Assembly: GCF_013694095.1 (NCBI RefSeq) | Contig: NZ_JACEFB010000002.1 | Coordinates: 248,001-312,000, forward strand | Length of the DNA stretch: 64,000 nt | Origin: Thermogemmata fonticola | Lineage (GTDB): Bacteria; Planctomycetota; Planctomycetia; Gemmatales; Gemmataceae | Reading direction: 5' to 3' | Shown here: one piece after another, positions 48,052 to 57,523 of the stretch | Position numbering within the stretch: position 1 is the stretch's first letter | How the letters are laid out: every line of letters begins with the position of its first letter | Translations under genes and position numbers: made by a program | The notes under the pieces: generated by a model | What the model was told of the DNA's origin: nothing | What the model saw: only the letters and a program-made list of their open reading frames with translations | The model's database searches: none

Positions 48052-49368
48052 ATGGACAACGATAGGTCCGGGAAAGTACGTTTGCGGCGATGGACCCAGG
48101 GCGGGGTGCTTGCGGTCTTCTTTTTCCTTTTGGGCTGGCCTGTCTGGACGTACGTGCATGCAGTGCATCAGTGGAGGAGCGCCCAGCAGGCCGCTGAGGT
48201 TGAAAATTGGCCGCGCGTCCGGGAACATCTCGAAGCCTGCCGCTCGATGTGGCAGTACAACTCCTCGTGGCATTTGGCGTATGGCCGTGCCCTGCGACAC
48301 CTGGGCGAATGGACATTGGCCCGTCAGCATATCATCCACGCGGAACGATTGGGACACGATCCGAGCGATGTTGCTTTAGAGAAAGCCTTGTTGCGGTATC
48401 TGGAAGGCGGCCCAACTGCCGAGAGGGAGCTGTGGGAACGTTTTAGCCGGGGAGAAGCGGCGGATGCCGTACAGATTGTGCCAGTCCTTGTACCGCGGCT
48501 CCTAGCCCAATTTCGCTTACCGGAAGCTGGGCCGCTCTCCGCCCGATGGGTTCAATTGCAGCCGCAATCCGTCACCGCCTGGAAGTACCGAGCGCAAATC
48601 CTCGAACGGCTCCACCCCAATAGTGACGAAACCGTGGCAGCATGGCGGCAATGGTGGCGTCTAGCCCCGCAGGATCGAACAGCCCGCTTCGGCTTGGTCC
48701 GGCTTCTGTTGCAGCGCCGGGAGCGCATCGAGGAAGCAGCGGCCCTTCTCGAAGAGCACTCGCAGCAATTCCCCGAGGATGAGGAAGGCCGGCTCCTTCT
48801 CGCCGAGTGCCGCTTTCTCCAGGGGAGCAGCGAAGCGGCCCTAGAATTGCTCCACGCCGTGATTGCAGCGGGAACGCAGGAATCGCGTGCCTATTGGCTT
48901 CGGGGACGATGGTACCTCCAAGTCGGAGATTGGTCACGGGCTATAAGCGATTTGCGTCGGGCAGTGGAGTTGGACCCTTCTTTCCCTGACGCCTGGTATA
49001 ACCTGTTCCAGGCTTTGCAACAGGCCGGTGCACCGGCAGAAGAGGTCCAGCAGGTAGAGGAACGCTGGCGGCGCTGCGATCAAGACCTGCGACAAGCCGG
49101 GCTACTGGCCCGCCGCATCGGGGAGCAGCCGTGGGACCCCGATCTACGCCAGCAATTGGGTGAATTGTTCCTCCGCAATGGCAGAAACACCGAAGGTCTG
49201 CGCTGGCTGCATTCTGCCTTGGAGATTCGACCCGATCACTTGGCCAGCCATCGAACTCTGGCGGAGTACCACGAGCGGCACGGCCGCCCGGACCTGGCAG
49301 CACCTCACCGCCAATTCCTGTCGGCAGCTCGCCCCTCACAAAATCCCTCCGGCCAAACCCCGCGTTGA
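48052..49368 (+). CDS. TPR-repeat protein with N-terminal membrane helix
   Basis: 438 residues from the ATG at 48052; the upstream site (GAGAAGAG) is weak. A basic N-terminus is followed by one membrane helix (about 17-38, GVLAVFFFLLGWPVWTYV), so the bulk should face the periplasm or cytoplasm as a soluble domain. From about 45 the chain is a run of helix pairs, including a canonical tetratricopeptide repeat (WSRAISDLRRAVELDPSFPDAWYNLF region near 285-315) and a second near 370-400. TPR proteins mediate protein contacts. The tail is Pro-rich. It lies 284 bp after the glycosyltransferase and may belong to the same polysaccharide locus, but the gap is wide. Partner unknown. Confidence 0.85.
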   Translation: MDNDRSGKVRLRRWTQGGVLAVFFFLLGWPVWTYVHAVHQWRSAQQAAEVENWPRVREHLEACRSMWQYNSSWHLAYGRALRHLGEWTLARQHIIHAERLGHDPSDVALEKALLRYLEGGPTAERELWERFSRGEAADAVQIVPVLVPRLLAQFRLPEAGPLSARWVQLQPQSVTAWKYRAQILERLHPNSDETVAAWRQWWRLAPQDRTARFGLVRLLLQRRERIEEAAALLEEHSQQFPEDEEGRLLLAECRFLQGSSEAALELLHAVIAAGTQESRAYWLRGRWYLQVGDWSRAISDLRRAVELDPSFPDAWYNLFQALQQAGAPAEEVQQVEERWRRCDQDLRQAGLLARRIGEQPWDPDLRQQLGELFLRNGRNTEGLRWLHSALEIRPDHLASHRTLAEYHERHGRPDLAAPHRQFLSAARPSQNPSGQTPR

Positions 49369-49582
49369 AGGCATGCTCTTCCACTAACCTGTAGCGATCT
49401 CTCCTGTTGCACGGGGAGATTATTCCCCGCAGTTTCCTCAAGGAAACCTAAGCAAGGACCATCGCGGCGTTCAGGTCAGGTTCCAACGGAACTGTGTTAC
49501 CAAGGGAGTTGTTTGCTCTTGCATCCGCGGAGATGAAGCAGTATCAACTCGCCCTGCGTATTCCAGGATTTCGCAGTTTGCT

Positions 49583-50509
49583 ATGAAAAACCAATCCCAT
49601 GCGATGTGGATTATGGGCGTAGCGGTGTTCGGATGCTGCTGCGGTTGCGGAACCACACGCATGACCGACACGCCGCGTACGGCCACGGAAATGCTCTTGC
49701 TATCCCACGCGGTAGATTCCGCTGTCAGCCAAATTGATTTTTCCCCTCTGGCGGGACGTTATGTGTATATCGATGCTACAGGACTGGATAAGGATGTCGT
49801 CGATCGCGCCTATCTGATCAGCCTGGTGCGGCAGCAGGCGGCAGCAGCCGGTGCCATTCTCCAGGATGAACGGCACAAAGCGGATTATATCTTGGAAATC
49901 CGCAGCGGAGGCATTGGCACCGATCGCCACAGTGTGCTGGTGGGAACTCCGGCTTTGCAGTTGCCCAGTGTTGTACCGGGAATGCCGACGAACATTCCGG
50001 AGATCGCGCTGGTCAAGAAGAATGATCAGCGGGGTGTCGCGAAAATTGCCGTGTTTGCATACAACCGGCACACAGGCCGGGCGGTGTGGCAATCCGGGAA
50101 TGTCGAGTCTGTCAGCCGTTTGAAAGATCTCTGGGTGCTCGGCGCGGGGCCTTTCAGTCAAGGAAGTATTCGCAAGCGTCCGGAGTTGGCGGGAGAACCT
50201 CTGCCGACCATCTCGGACCTGCTCCACATGCAGCCCTCACCCCAGGATAGGGCCCTAATGCTAGGACCGCGCTACTTCCCTGACCATGACCAGCCAGTGC
50301 TATCCCCCTACATGGGCTTTTTCCAGCGACTCGGTTATCACCTGTGGACCCGAGGACCTGCAAGCACACTTGCCGCTCCCGCAACTGTAAGCTCCCCCGG
50401 TCCTGCTCCCGCTAATAAGCAACCCTTAGCGCCTGGAATAGCTCCACAGGCAACTGGGTCCCCCGTGCCAGCCTCAACTTCCACACAAACGGAGAGCGCG
50501 CCCCGTTGA
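49583..50509 (+). CDS. Lipoprotein, DUF6655-like
   Basis: 308 residues from the ATG at 49583. A type II signal peptide is present with a Cys-rich lipobox region (FGCCCGCG, Cys near 18-22). The mature part opens TTRMTDTPRTATEMLLLSHAVDSAVSQIDFSPLAGRYVYID, which matches what I recall as the opening of the DUF6655 family of planctomycete lipoproteins. A domain of alternating strands and helices follows to about 225. The last 70 residues are Pro/Ala/Ser-rich. It may be an outer-membrane lipoprotein with a role in a secretion or curli-like (CsgG-like) assembly, by analogy with its ATEMLLLSHAVDSAV region only. Family assignment is moderate, function unknown. Confidence 0.75.
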   Translation: MKNQSHAMWIMGVAVFGCCCGCGTTRMTDTPRTATEMLLLSHAVDSAVSQIDFSPLAGRYVYIDATGLDKDVVDRAYLISLVRQQAAAAGAILQDERHKADYILEIRSGGIGTDRHSVLVGTPALQLPSVVPGMPTNIPEIALVKKNDQRGVAKIAVFAYNRHTGRAVWQSGNVESVSRLKDLWVLGAGPFSQGSIRKRPELAGEPLPTISDLLHMQPSPQDRALMLGPRYFPDHDQPVLSPYMGFFQRLGYHLWTRGPASTLAAPATVSSPGPAPANKQPLAPGIAPQATGSPVPASTSTQTESAPR

Positions 50510-50631
50510 AACTGCTTGGCTGGCTCCGTTTCGTGCAATTCCGGACCGGATCGAGTCGATGATTTGCATAAGGAGAATGAAGCGTCCGATGGATTCGGTG
50601 ACCCGATAGCTAGCCTCCGCGAGGATCAGCC

Positions 50632-50835
50632 ATGACCGCAGCAGCCGTTTCTGCTCCTGAAGAGAGGACATCCCAGCAGGAACCGAATTTTGAACTGCTG
50701 CGCAGTCGGGGATGGGTGATCGGCATGTCCTACGGCTGTTATTGTGTGGCCTGGCGGGATCGGGATGAAGTCGTCTTTGAATGGCGCGATAATGACTGGC
50801 ATCGGGTCACAGGTCGGGCCAATCCTGTGGCATAG
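50632..50835 (+). CDS. Small hypothetical protein (67 aa)
   Basis: 67 residues from the ATG at 50632, with GAGG 7 nt upstream. It has an N-terminal low-complexity segment followed by a Trp-rich beta-like core (GWVIGMSYGCYCVAWRDRDEVVFEWRDNDWHRVTG). No signal peptide or membrane segment. I do not recognise a family. It converges on the metal ABC ATPase gene. The good ribosome site makes it likely real. Confidence 0.65.
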   Translation: MTAAAVSAPEERTSQQEPNFELLRSRGWVIGMSYGCYCVAWRDRDEVVFEWRDNDWHRVTGRANPVA

Positions 50836-50880
50836 GTGGTAGTCTGGGTGTGAGGGGAGAAAAACGAGGGACTCGGAGCA

Positions 50881-51672
50881 CTAGGAAGATGCCACCGGCG
50901 CCAGTCGTAATGTTCCCGTTCCGAAAAGTCGGGCCAAATGGTCGGGGGTGAGCAATTCTTGCGGCGGTCCCTGAGCGATGATCTTTCCCTGGTGCAGGCA
51001 TAAGACGCGATCGGCAAAGCTGCGGATCATGTTGAGATCGTGGGAAACAAGGACAACGGTAATGCCGGTTTCCTGATTGAAGTGAGCGATCAATTCGTAG
51101 AACTTTTGTTGATCCTTGAAGTCAATCCCGCCGGCGGGTTCATCCAGCAGAAGTAGCTCTGGAGAAGGTTCCAACGCCAGAGCGAGCAGCACGCGCTGTA
51201 ACTGCCCGCCGGAGAGGCCATCTACAGGCCGATCCAGAATCTCCCGAAGGCCGACCCTCTGAAGAAGCTCCTCGGCGCGCTGAACCACCCGACGGGAAAC
51301 TCCCAAGAACAAGGGGCGGGAACTGAGAGCTAGTGCAAATAGATCACGGACGGTTAGAGGCATGCGGGCATCGACGATCAGGCGCTGCGGGACATACCCA
51401 ACGTGCTCCGGATTGGGCCGGGAATGGTCGTGGCCGCAGCGGAAGACGATCCGCCCCCGATAGGGATACTCCCCCACGAGGGTGCGGAGCAGCGTCGTTT
51501 TACCGGACCCATTCAGTCCAATGACGGCGGTAATACGTCCCCGTGCGATTTCCGCTGTGACACCACAGAGGATGGGCCGACCTCCCAACTCGACCCACAA
51601 GTCCTGCATGGCCACCAGGGGGGGAGATATCACGGACAGAGGAATACTCGCGGGAGGAACAGCAGTATTCAT
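50881..51672 (-). CDS. Metal ABC transporter ATP-binding protein (ZnuC-like)
   Basis: 263 residues. Walker A GLNGSGKT (52-59), signature LSGGQLQRV, Walker B LLLLDEP and the switch His (VLVSHDLNM) are intact. The family is that of zinc/manganese importer ATPases (ZnuC, MntB). The start ATG at 51670-51672 overlaps the stop of the upstream substrate-binding gene in ATGA, so the two are translationally coupled. No permease gene follows it on this strand; only the convergent small gene at 50632 is there. So the transmembrane subunit must be elsewhere, or this ATPase serves a shared permease. Confidence 0.9.
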   Translation of the reverse strand: MNTAVPPASIPLSVISPPLVAMQDLWVELGGRPILCGVTAEIARGRITAVIGLNGSGKTTLLRTLVGEYPYRGRIVFRCGHDHSRPNPEHVGYVPQRLIVDARMPLTVRDLFALALSSRPLFLGVSRRVVQRAEELLQRVGLREILDRPVDGLSGGQLQRVLLALALEPSPELLLLDEPAGGIDFKDQQKFYELIAHFNQETGITVVLVSHDLNMIRSFADRVLCLHQGKIIAQGPPQELLTPDHLARLFGTGTLRLAPVASS

Positions 51673-52682
51673 CGCAGGGCCTTGGCTAAAGCCTCCAAAT
51701 TGGCACGCATCCGCCGCTCGTACCAGTCCGGTGTTAGGTCATGGAGGGGTGCGGTTTCCAGCGTGTCGATTTCCACGAGAACCGGCTCAGGAACGCCGCG
51801 GCGTTGCAGCTCCTTGACCAGTTCATGCCCGGAGTGGGAATTGCTGTACTGCGGCTCGACGCTGATCACCCGCACTGGCCGTTTCTCATCGGCGCATAAG
51901 GCAATTAGTTTCTTCAACTGCTTGTCGCTAGGTTCCACACCTGGATTTTTCTGAACCACGCCGACGACATTCAGTTGAAACGTCTTCGCAAAGTAGGCCA
52001 AGGATTCGTGGAAAGTGACCAATTGGCGATCCTTTTTGTCTTGCAACAAAGTGCGGCCATAGTCTGTGAGTTGGCGCAGGCGGGTGATATATTCCTGGGC
52101 CCGGCGGCGGTAGGCTTCCGCATGAGCAGGGTCTCTCTCGATGAGGGCATCGCGAATCACTTCCACTTGCCAAATGGCATACTCTGGACTTAGCCACACG
52201 TGCGGATCGTGGCCATGCTCATGGCTGTGCTCTTCCTCCTCAGCCCCTTCCTCGTGATGGCAGCAACTGCCTTCGCAGAGCATCGCCGGTGGAATGCGGT
52301 TGCTCACGTCCACGACTTGAAGGCGAGAGTTGTTGCTGGCCTGGCGCAGCTTTTCGGGCCTGTCGCCTTCCAGCCCCAGCCCGTTGATCAAAAACAGATC
52401 AGCTTGGCGGAGCAAGCGGGCATCCTTGTCCGTTGGATTGAAGTGATGGGGACCGGAGGTGGTCATTAGCGGCCGCACGACAGCATCTTCACCAGCCACG
52501 TTCAGGGCAAAGCAGTACAACGGGGCAAACGAAGCGACGACCTTGGGACCGGGATGATCCGCTGGCCAGACTTCGCTTCCCCCGCTACAGCCTCCGGCAG
52601 TGGCCATCATAGCTACAACACCCAGCAGTCGGGCCAAGCGATTCCAGAGCCAGGTCCAGGATCGCATAGCAGGGGGAAACAT
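51669..52682 (-). CDS. Metal ABC transporter substrate-binding lipoprotein (ZnuA-like)
   Basis: 337 residues. ATG at 52680-52682 follows AGGAG by 8 nt. The lipobox is TAGGC with Cys32, so the mature protein is lipid-anchored. The cluster A-I fold is recognisable: SGPHHFNPTDKDARLL with its metal-binding His, a His/Glu-rich loop (HHEEGAEEEEHSHEHGHDPHVW) typical of zinc-scavenging ZnuA proteins, and HESLAYFAKTFQL. Such loops gather Zn2+ at low concentrations. Mn2+ or Fe2+ remain possible. It is the first gene of a two-gene operon. A candidate operator lies at 52702-52720, just upstream. Confidence 0.92.
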   Translation of the reverse strand: MFPPAMRSWTWLWNRLARLLGVVAMMATAGGCSGGSEVWPADHPGPKVVASFAPLYCFALNVAGEDAVVRPLMTTSGPHHFNPTDKDARLLRQADLFLINGLGLEGDRPEKLRQASNNSRLQVVDVSNRIPPAMLCEGSCCHHEEGAEEEEHSHEHGHDPHVWLSPEYAIWQVEVIRDALIERDPAHAEAYRRRAQEYITRLRQLTDYGRTLLQDKKDRQLVTFHESLAYFAKTFQLNVVGVVQKNPGVEPSDKQLKKLIALCADEKRPVRVISVEPQYSNSHSGHELVKELQRRGVPEPVLVEIDTLETAPLHDLTPDWYERRMRANLEALAKALR

Positions 52683-52701
52683 CGGCGAACTCCTGGGGGA
52701 T

Positions 52702-52720
52702 GGAATTACTTTGTATTACC
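52702..52720. promoter_or_regulatory. Candidate metal-regulator operator
   Basis: Imperfect palindrome GGAATTAC-TTT-GTATTACC: 6 of 8 positions per arm are complementary. It lies about 20-38 nt upstream of the ZnuA-like start, where a repressor would block transcription. The A+T-rich context resembles Zur/Fur or MntR operators, but no consensus for this group is known to me. Confidence 0.35.
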
Positions 52721-52928
52721 ATTTATATTCTACTGCGACCTTTCTGCGCATTCAAGAGACACCGATGTTTTTCGAGAATCCTCTTCAGACGGGATCGCAT
52801 ACGATTGATACACTGTCAGCTATGTACTGCGAAAGTCACCTGGGATTTTGTTGCCGCGGTGCTCTGACGGAACGGGCAAAATCACGGGGCAGGATATATG
52901 GCGGGCGATGAGAGAGTAGGCCAAGGGG

Positions 52929-54365
52929 TCACTTTTTCTTAGGCAGTCGAATGGGGAATTCCTTGGAGTCAGTCCGTGCCGTTTTGAGGTAGGTTTCGAT
53001 CCGCATAATGATATCTGGATGCTGCGCGGCGATATTACGGGTTTCACTAGGGTCGGCTTGCAAGTCGTATAGCTCCAAGGGGAGGTTAGGGGCGTGCCGC
53101 ACGGCTTTCCAACTTCCGTGGCGAACAGCTTGGCGGAAGCCGCCTTCGTGAAACTCCCAGTAGAGGAACTCATGGGTGCGCTGTTGCCCCTGACCTGTCA
53201 AGAGCGGGGCAAGAGAGATACCGTCGAGCTGAGAGGGGACGGGCACGCCAGCGAGATCGCAAGCGGTGGGGAGAAAATCCCAGAAGGCGGTCACATGATC
53301 GGTCACCGTTCCGGGCTTGATGCGCTCAGGCCAGCGGATGATGAAAGGGACGCGGATGCCCCCCTCGTAAAGGTCTCGTTTGATACCTCGGAATGGTCCG
53401 GAGCTGCGGAAGAACTCCGGTTTATTGCCGCCTTCCCGGTGCGGACCGTTATCGCTGGTGAAGATGACGAGGGTATTCCTCTCCAGCTTCAGTTTCCGCA
53501 AGTGGGTGAGGATGGTTCCAATATCCGCATCCAAGCGAGTGATCATGGCTGCCTTGTTCTTTTCCGCCTGAGGCCAGTCCTCGTGGGTGTAAGGGGCGTC
53601 GTCCGGGACCTCGTTACCTTCGCCCGTGGCACGGGTCCGTTCATTGTTCGCGTGGGGTACCGTGGTGGCGAAATAGAGGAAAAAGGGCCGATCTCGATGA
53701 GCTGTCAGGAACCGTAGGGCTTCCTCTCGAAATAGGTCCGGGGCGTAAACCCGCCGTTGGGCGGCTACGTTTTCCACAGTGGACTGGGGATTGTCAATGC
53801 GGACCTTCTCCTCGTTCCGCCATAGAAAATCTGGATAGTAATTGTGGGCATGATGCTGATTGAGATAGCCGAAGAAATAGTCGAACCCCTTCCGGGTGGG
53901 GAGGCCTGTGCTCCCCGCTTCGCCAAGTCCCCATTTGCCGATGAGAGCGGTGGCGTAACCGGCCTTTTTGAGCAGCTCTGCTATGCAGATGTCATTCGGT
54001 GCTAAGGGCACATTCGAGCGGGGGCTGCCGCCTCCTCCATTGCCTCGAACCCGGCAGTGGCCGGTATGTAAGCCGGTCATGAGAGCACAACGAGACGGCG
54101 CGCACACCGTGCTGCCAGCATAGGCGTTCGTGAAACGGATTCCCTCTTCAGCTAGTTGATCCAGATGCGGTGTGCGGATCTTCTGCTGGCCGTAGCAACC
54201 CAAATCACCGTAACCCAAATCGTCGGCGACAATTAGCAGAATGTTCGGTGGACGGCCTCCGGGAATGGCTGGCTCTGAGGGTTCTGCCGCTGGAGTGTCT
54301 GTCACCCCGGCCCCACCTGCACCTAGGCCAAAGGCGATTCCAGTCACCAGTATCGCTCGCAGCAT
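52929..54365 (-). CDS. Secreted arylsulfatase-type sulfatase
   Basis: 478 residues from the ATG at 54363-54365, with GGAG 7 nt upstream; the frame continues to 54521 without a good site. Residues 1-22 are a signal peptide. The formylglycine motif is C88-A-P-S-R92, so Cys88 should be modified by a formylglycine-generating enzyme. Metal and sulfate site residues include D48-D49 (ADDLGYGDLG), FTSDNGPHREGG and the histidine in the THEDWPQ/HAHN segment. This is the S1 family. Planctomycetes carry many such sulfatases, which desulfate algal or host polysaccharides. The substrate cannot be read. The stop is close to the metal ABC promoter region, on the same strand. Confidence 0.93.
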   Translation of the reverse strand: MLRAILVTGIAFGLGAGGAGVTDTPAAEPSEPAIPGGRPPNILLIVADDLGYGDLGCYGQQKIRTPHLDQLAEEGIRFTNAYAGSTVCAPSRCALMTGLHTGHCRVRGNGGGGSPRSNVPLAPNDICIAELLKKAGYATALIGKWGLGEAGSTGLPTRKGFDYFFGYLNQHHAHNYYPDFLWRNEEKVRIDNPQSTVENVAAQRRVYAPDLFREEALRFLTAHRDRPFFLYFATTVPHANNERTRATGEGNEVPDDAPYTHEDWPQAEKNKAAMITRLDADIGTILTHLRKLKLERNTLVIFTSDNGPHREGGNKPEFFRSSGPFRGIKRDLYEGGIRVPFIIRWPERIKPGTVTDHVTAFWDFLPTACDLAGVPVPSQLDGISLAPLLTGQGQQRTHEFLYWEFHEGGFRQAVRHGSWKAVRHAPNLPLELYDLQADPSETRNIAAQHPDIIMRIETYLKTARTDSKEFPIRLPKKK

Positions 54366-54778
54366 GCGTTTGCTCCACGGCTCAATGCCAGGCTTATAAC
54401 CTGGGGGCTGTGATCCGTCCGTTTCTAAACTTATGCCCTCAACGATGAGAGTAAACACTGCGACGTCCTGGACAAGTTGAAATCCGGTGATGCTTGAGAG
54501 AAAGCAACAGTCAAGGCTCAATCCAGCGTAATCACCCTTCTGAGGGAACGAAGAGATGAGAACGCTCGTGCGTGATGATGCTTACGGCGAGTTTTTTCCA
54601 GTTCCTCCGTCACTAATGAGGGGCGAAGAGGATGGCAGCGGCTGCCAAAGTCGGGTGAGGTTATAGTTTGTCCCTAGGAAGTGCATTGGGTCCGCCCGGA
54701 AGATAAAACTGGCGGAAAAAATAGCTGCCGGACCTACGAAGGGGTACACCAGACGAGGGGGAGGGACTACGAATCGTC
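54366..54778. other. Divergent region between sulfatase and serA
   Basis: 413 bp holding promoters for both genes. GAGGGGGAGGGA (54756-54767) precedes serA with a wider-than-usual spacer of about 12 nt. No repeat, RNA or riboswitch-like element recognised, though serA is a candidate for amino-acid control. Confidence 0.4.
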
Positions 54779-56404
54779 ATGCCACGCGTTCTCATTGCCG
54801 ACAAGTTGGAAGGGGCGGGGATTGATTGGTTGCGGCAGGCGGGATTGGAAGTTGATGTCCGCTTGGGCCTGAAAGGCGAAGAGTTGGCTGCTACCTTGCG
54901 GGAATATGATGCCTGCATTGTGCGCTCGCAACCCCGGATCACAGCGGCCTGCTTGGAACAACCTGGACGGTTACGGGCGATCGCTCGGGCGGGCGTGGGG
55001 GTGGACAACATCGATGTCGCAGCGGCGACCCGCAAGGGAATCGTGGTGATGAACACTCCCGGCGGCAACACGATTGCGGCCGCCGAGCATACCCTGGCGC
55101 TGCTGCTGGCCTTGGCTCGCCGGATCACCGAAGCCGATGCTCGACTCAAGAGCGGCGGGTGGGATCGCAATGCCTTCGTCGGAACGCAATTGGCAGGCAA
55201 GACCCTGGGAATCATCGGCTTGGGCCGGATTGGCCGGGAAGTCGCCCGCCGCGCCAAGGCGCTGGAGATGCGTGTCGTGGTCTTGGACCCGTTTGTCACC
55301 GCTGCCAAAGCGGCGGAACTCGGTTACGAAATGGCCCGCAGTCTCGATGAGCTTCTCCCTCAGGTCGATTTCTTAACTCTCCACGTGCCGCTGTCGGACG
55401 AAACCCGCGGGATGATCGGTGCTCCTGAACTCGCCCGGATGAAACGAACCGCTCGGATCATCAATGTGGCACGCGGCGGCGTCATCGATGAGGCTGCTCT
55501 GGCAGAGGCACTGCACACGGGACAGATCGCTGGAGCGGGTATCGATGTTTTTTCCGTGGAACCCCTGCAACCGGATAATCCGTTACTGCGCGCTCCCAAT
55601 GTCGTGTTGACACCTCACTTGGGCGCATCGACCGTCGAAGCCCAGGAAACGGTGGCTCTGGAAGCGGCCCAGTTGATCGCCGACTTTTTGTTGCGCGGGC
55701 GAGTGGCCAATGCCGTCAACATGCCGGCGGTGGATCCGCAGGAGTTGGCGGAAGTCCGACCCTTTGTCGACTTAGCGCGGCGCTTGGGGCTGCTCCAAGC
55801 CCAATTAGCCCAAGGGGCAATCCGACGGGCGACTGTGGTGTACAAAGGCGATCTCGCCGGCAAAAAGAATCGGTTATTGACCGCGGCCTTCACTGCCGGT
55901 CTGCTGGAATACCGCCTGAGCGAAGGGGTGAACCTCGTCAATGCCGAAATATTGGCCAGTGAGCGGGGCATCGAAATCAGCGAATCGTCTCATCCCAAGC
56001 GCGGGGATTTTGCCGCCATGATTCAAAGCGAAGTGGAAACTGAACAAGGAACTACGATCGCGGCAGGTACTCTCTTCGGAGATCAGTATCCGCGATTAGT
56101 TCAGCTTGGCCCTTTCCGCATGGAGGGTTACCTGGATGGTGTCATGATGTTTTTCAACCATCGCGATGTGCCCGGATTGATCGGTTACGTGGGAACCATC
56201 TTCGGGAACCATCGCGTCAACATCGCCCAAATGACGGTGGGGCGTCAAGCTCCTGGCGGAGACGCCATCGGGATTCTGAATTTGGATAGCCCGCCGCCGG
56301 AGGAGGCGGTGGCAGCCGTGCAAGCACACCCCCAGATTCGTAACGTGCGGGTGGTCAAATTGCCGCCGCCCGGAGAAACGCCGCCGTGGCTTGGAGGAGG
56401 ATGA
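54779..56404 (+). CDS. serA: D-3-phosphoglycerate dehydrogenase
   Basis: 541 residues, the long form (E. coli SerA is 410). It oxidises 3-phosphoglycerate to 3-phosphohydroxypyruvate with NAD+, the first step of serine synthesis. The D-2-hydroxyacid dehydrogenase fold shows the substrate-binding domain (1-100), the NAD motif GIIGLGRIGREVARR, the active-site Arg in NVARGGVIDE and the catalytic His in LTPHLGAST. The C-terminal half has an intervening domain (about 320-450, ELAEVRPFVDLARRLGLLQAQL) and an ACT domain (about 455-535, EGYLDGVMMFFNHRDVPGLIGYVGTIFGNHRVNIAQM), which usually binds serine for feedback. The gene is alone, divergent from the sulfatase. Confidence 0.96.
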   Translation: MPRVLIADKLEGAGIDWLRQAGLEVDVRLGLKGEELAATLREYDACIVRSQPRITAACLEQPGRLRAIARAGVGVDNIDVAAATRKGIVVMNTPGGNTIAAAEHTLALLLALARRITEADARLKSGGWDRNAFVGTQLAGKTLGIIGLGRIGREVARRAKALEMRVVVLDPFVTAAKAAELGYEMARSLDELLPQVDFLTLHVPLSDETRGMIGAPELARMKRTARIINVARGGVIDEAALAEALHTGQIAGAGIDVFSVEPLQPDNPLLRAPNVVLTPHLGASTVEAQETVALEAAQLIADFLLRGRVANAVNMPAVDPQELAEVRPFVDLARRLGLLQAQLAQGAIRRATVVYKGDLAGKKNRLLTAAFTAGLLEYRLSEGVNLVNAEILASERGIEISESSHPKRGDFAAMIQSEVETEQGTTIAAGTLFGDQYPRLVQLGPFRMEGYLDGVMMFFNHRDVPGLIGYVGTIFGNHRVNIAQMTVGRQAPGGDAIGILNLDSPPPEEAVAAVQAHPQIRNVRVVKLPPPGETPPWLGGG

Positions 56405-56535
56405 CAACGTCTCTTCCCCGGAGCGGCTCCGATGGACGGCGCGTATGGGTTTGTTAGTTATGTCATACCCTTACTCAAAGCATGGGGTTCATGGTCCAAA
56501 GTCGTCCGTGATAATTTAGGTGAGGTGACAATGGC

Positions 56536-57354
56536 TCAGCTTCCCAGATTCGAGAAGAATTGGTACCAACTCAGGTCGCTCAAAAGCATTTTACCGCCAG
56601 CAATTACGAGAACGACTCCCAAGAGTTTGCGGAGGCTGGCTGTGTTCAATCTCCGCACTCCCAAGGAGGAACCAATCCATCCGCCGGCCAATACAGCGAC
56701 TAGCCAAATGCTAACCGCTGGCGGTATCGTTTGTCCTTGAGTCAGCAGCCCACCCAAACCGGCGAGCGAATTGGCGAGAATGAAAGCGGCGGAGATACCG
56801 GAGGTCTGCCGAGTGGTGGCCCAACGCATCATCAAGATCAAGGGAGAAAGAAAAATCCCCCCTCCAGTACCAGTCAAACCCGATAGCAGACCAATGCTTG
56901 CACCCCAGAAAGCTGCAATGGGCCAGCGGAGAGGTCGCAGGGGTTCCTGCGCTGATCCGAAAGAACCGTCGTCGGTGGAGATAGCCCGGATCGGCTCTTT
57001 CAGGAAGCGGCCCGCGGCGAAGAGAAGAACCAATCCGACGATTGGTTTGTAAAGCGTCGTGGGCAAGGTCCAGTATCCCCCCAGGGCCGCGCAGGGAATC
57101 GAAGCTGAGGTGAACAAAAACCAGATGCGTGGTTGGAAGCAACCGGCACGAATGTAGCGCACTGTGGCCAAGATGGCTACCGCCACATTCAGGATCAAAG
57201 CCGCCGGTTTCATCCGATCGGGAGCTAAGCCGAATAGGCTCATCGCGGCCAGATAAGCGGAAGCCCCGGCATGCCCCACTGAGGAGTACAGGACGGCCGC
57301 TGCAAAAATCAGCAGCGTCAGAATGCCGGCTTCCCCCCAACTTAGCGCGTCCAT
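56536..57354 (-). CDS. TauE/SafE-family sulfite exporter / anion permease
   Basis: 272 residues, family-typical length. About eight hydrophobic segments arranged as two repeats, each with the TauE/SafE signature: YSSVGHAGASAYLAAM early, and GLTGTGGGIFLSPLILM in the second half. Members move sulfite, sulfoacetate or related anions across the inner membrane. It converges on serA across 132 bp and is divergent from the DapA-family gene. No sulfur metabolism gene is adjacent, though the sulfatase is 2 kb away. Substrate unknown. Confidence 0.9.
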   Translation of the reverse strand: MDALSWGEAGILTLLIFAAAVLYSSVGHAGASAYLAAMSLFGLAPDRMKPAALILNVAVAILATVRYIRAGCFQPRIWFLFTSASIPCAALGGYWTLPTTLYKPIVGLVLLFAAGRFLKEPIRAISTDDGSFGSAQEPLRPLRWPIAAFWGASIGLLSGLTGTGGGIFLSPLILMMRWATTRQTSGISAAFILANSLAGLGGLLTQGQTIPPAVSIWLVAVLAGGWIGSSLGVRRLNTASLRKLLGVVLVIAGGKMLLSDLSWYQFFSNLGS

Positions 57355-57523
57355 GGTTGGTGAATGGGTATCAACAGCGCCGTCGTATCTGACGGCTTAT
57401 ATTACGTTGTAGGTAAGAATCGAAGGGCTGCGTGTCCAATGTGTGCCTCGCCAGCATACACTGTTCAGGGACAAGCTCCAGACCAGCCAAAGTGTCGACC
57501 GACTCGATTTGGGAATCCCAACT

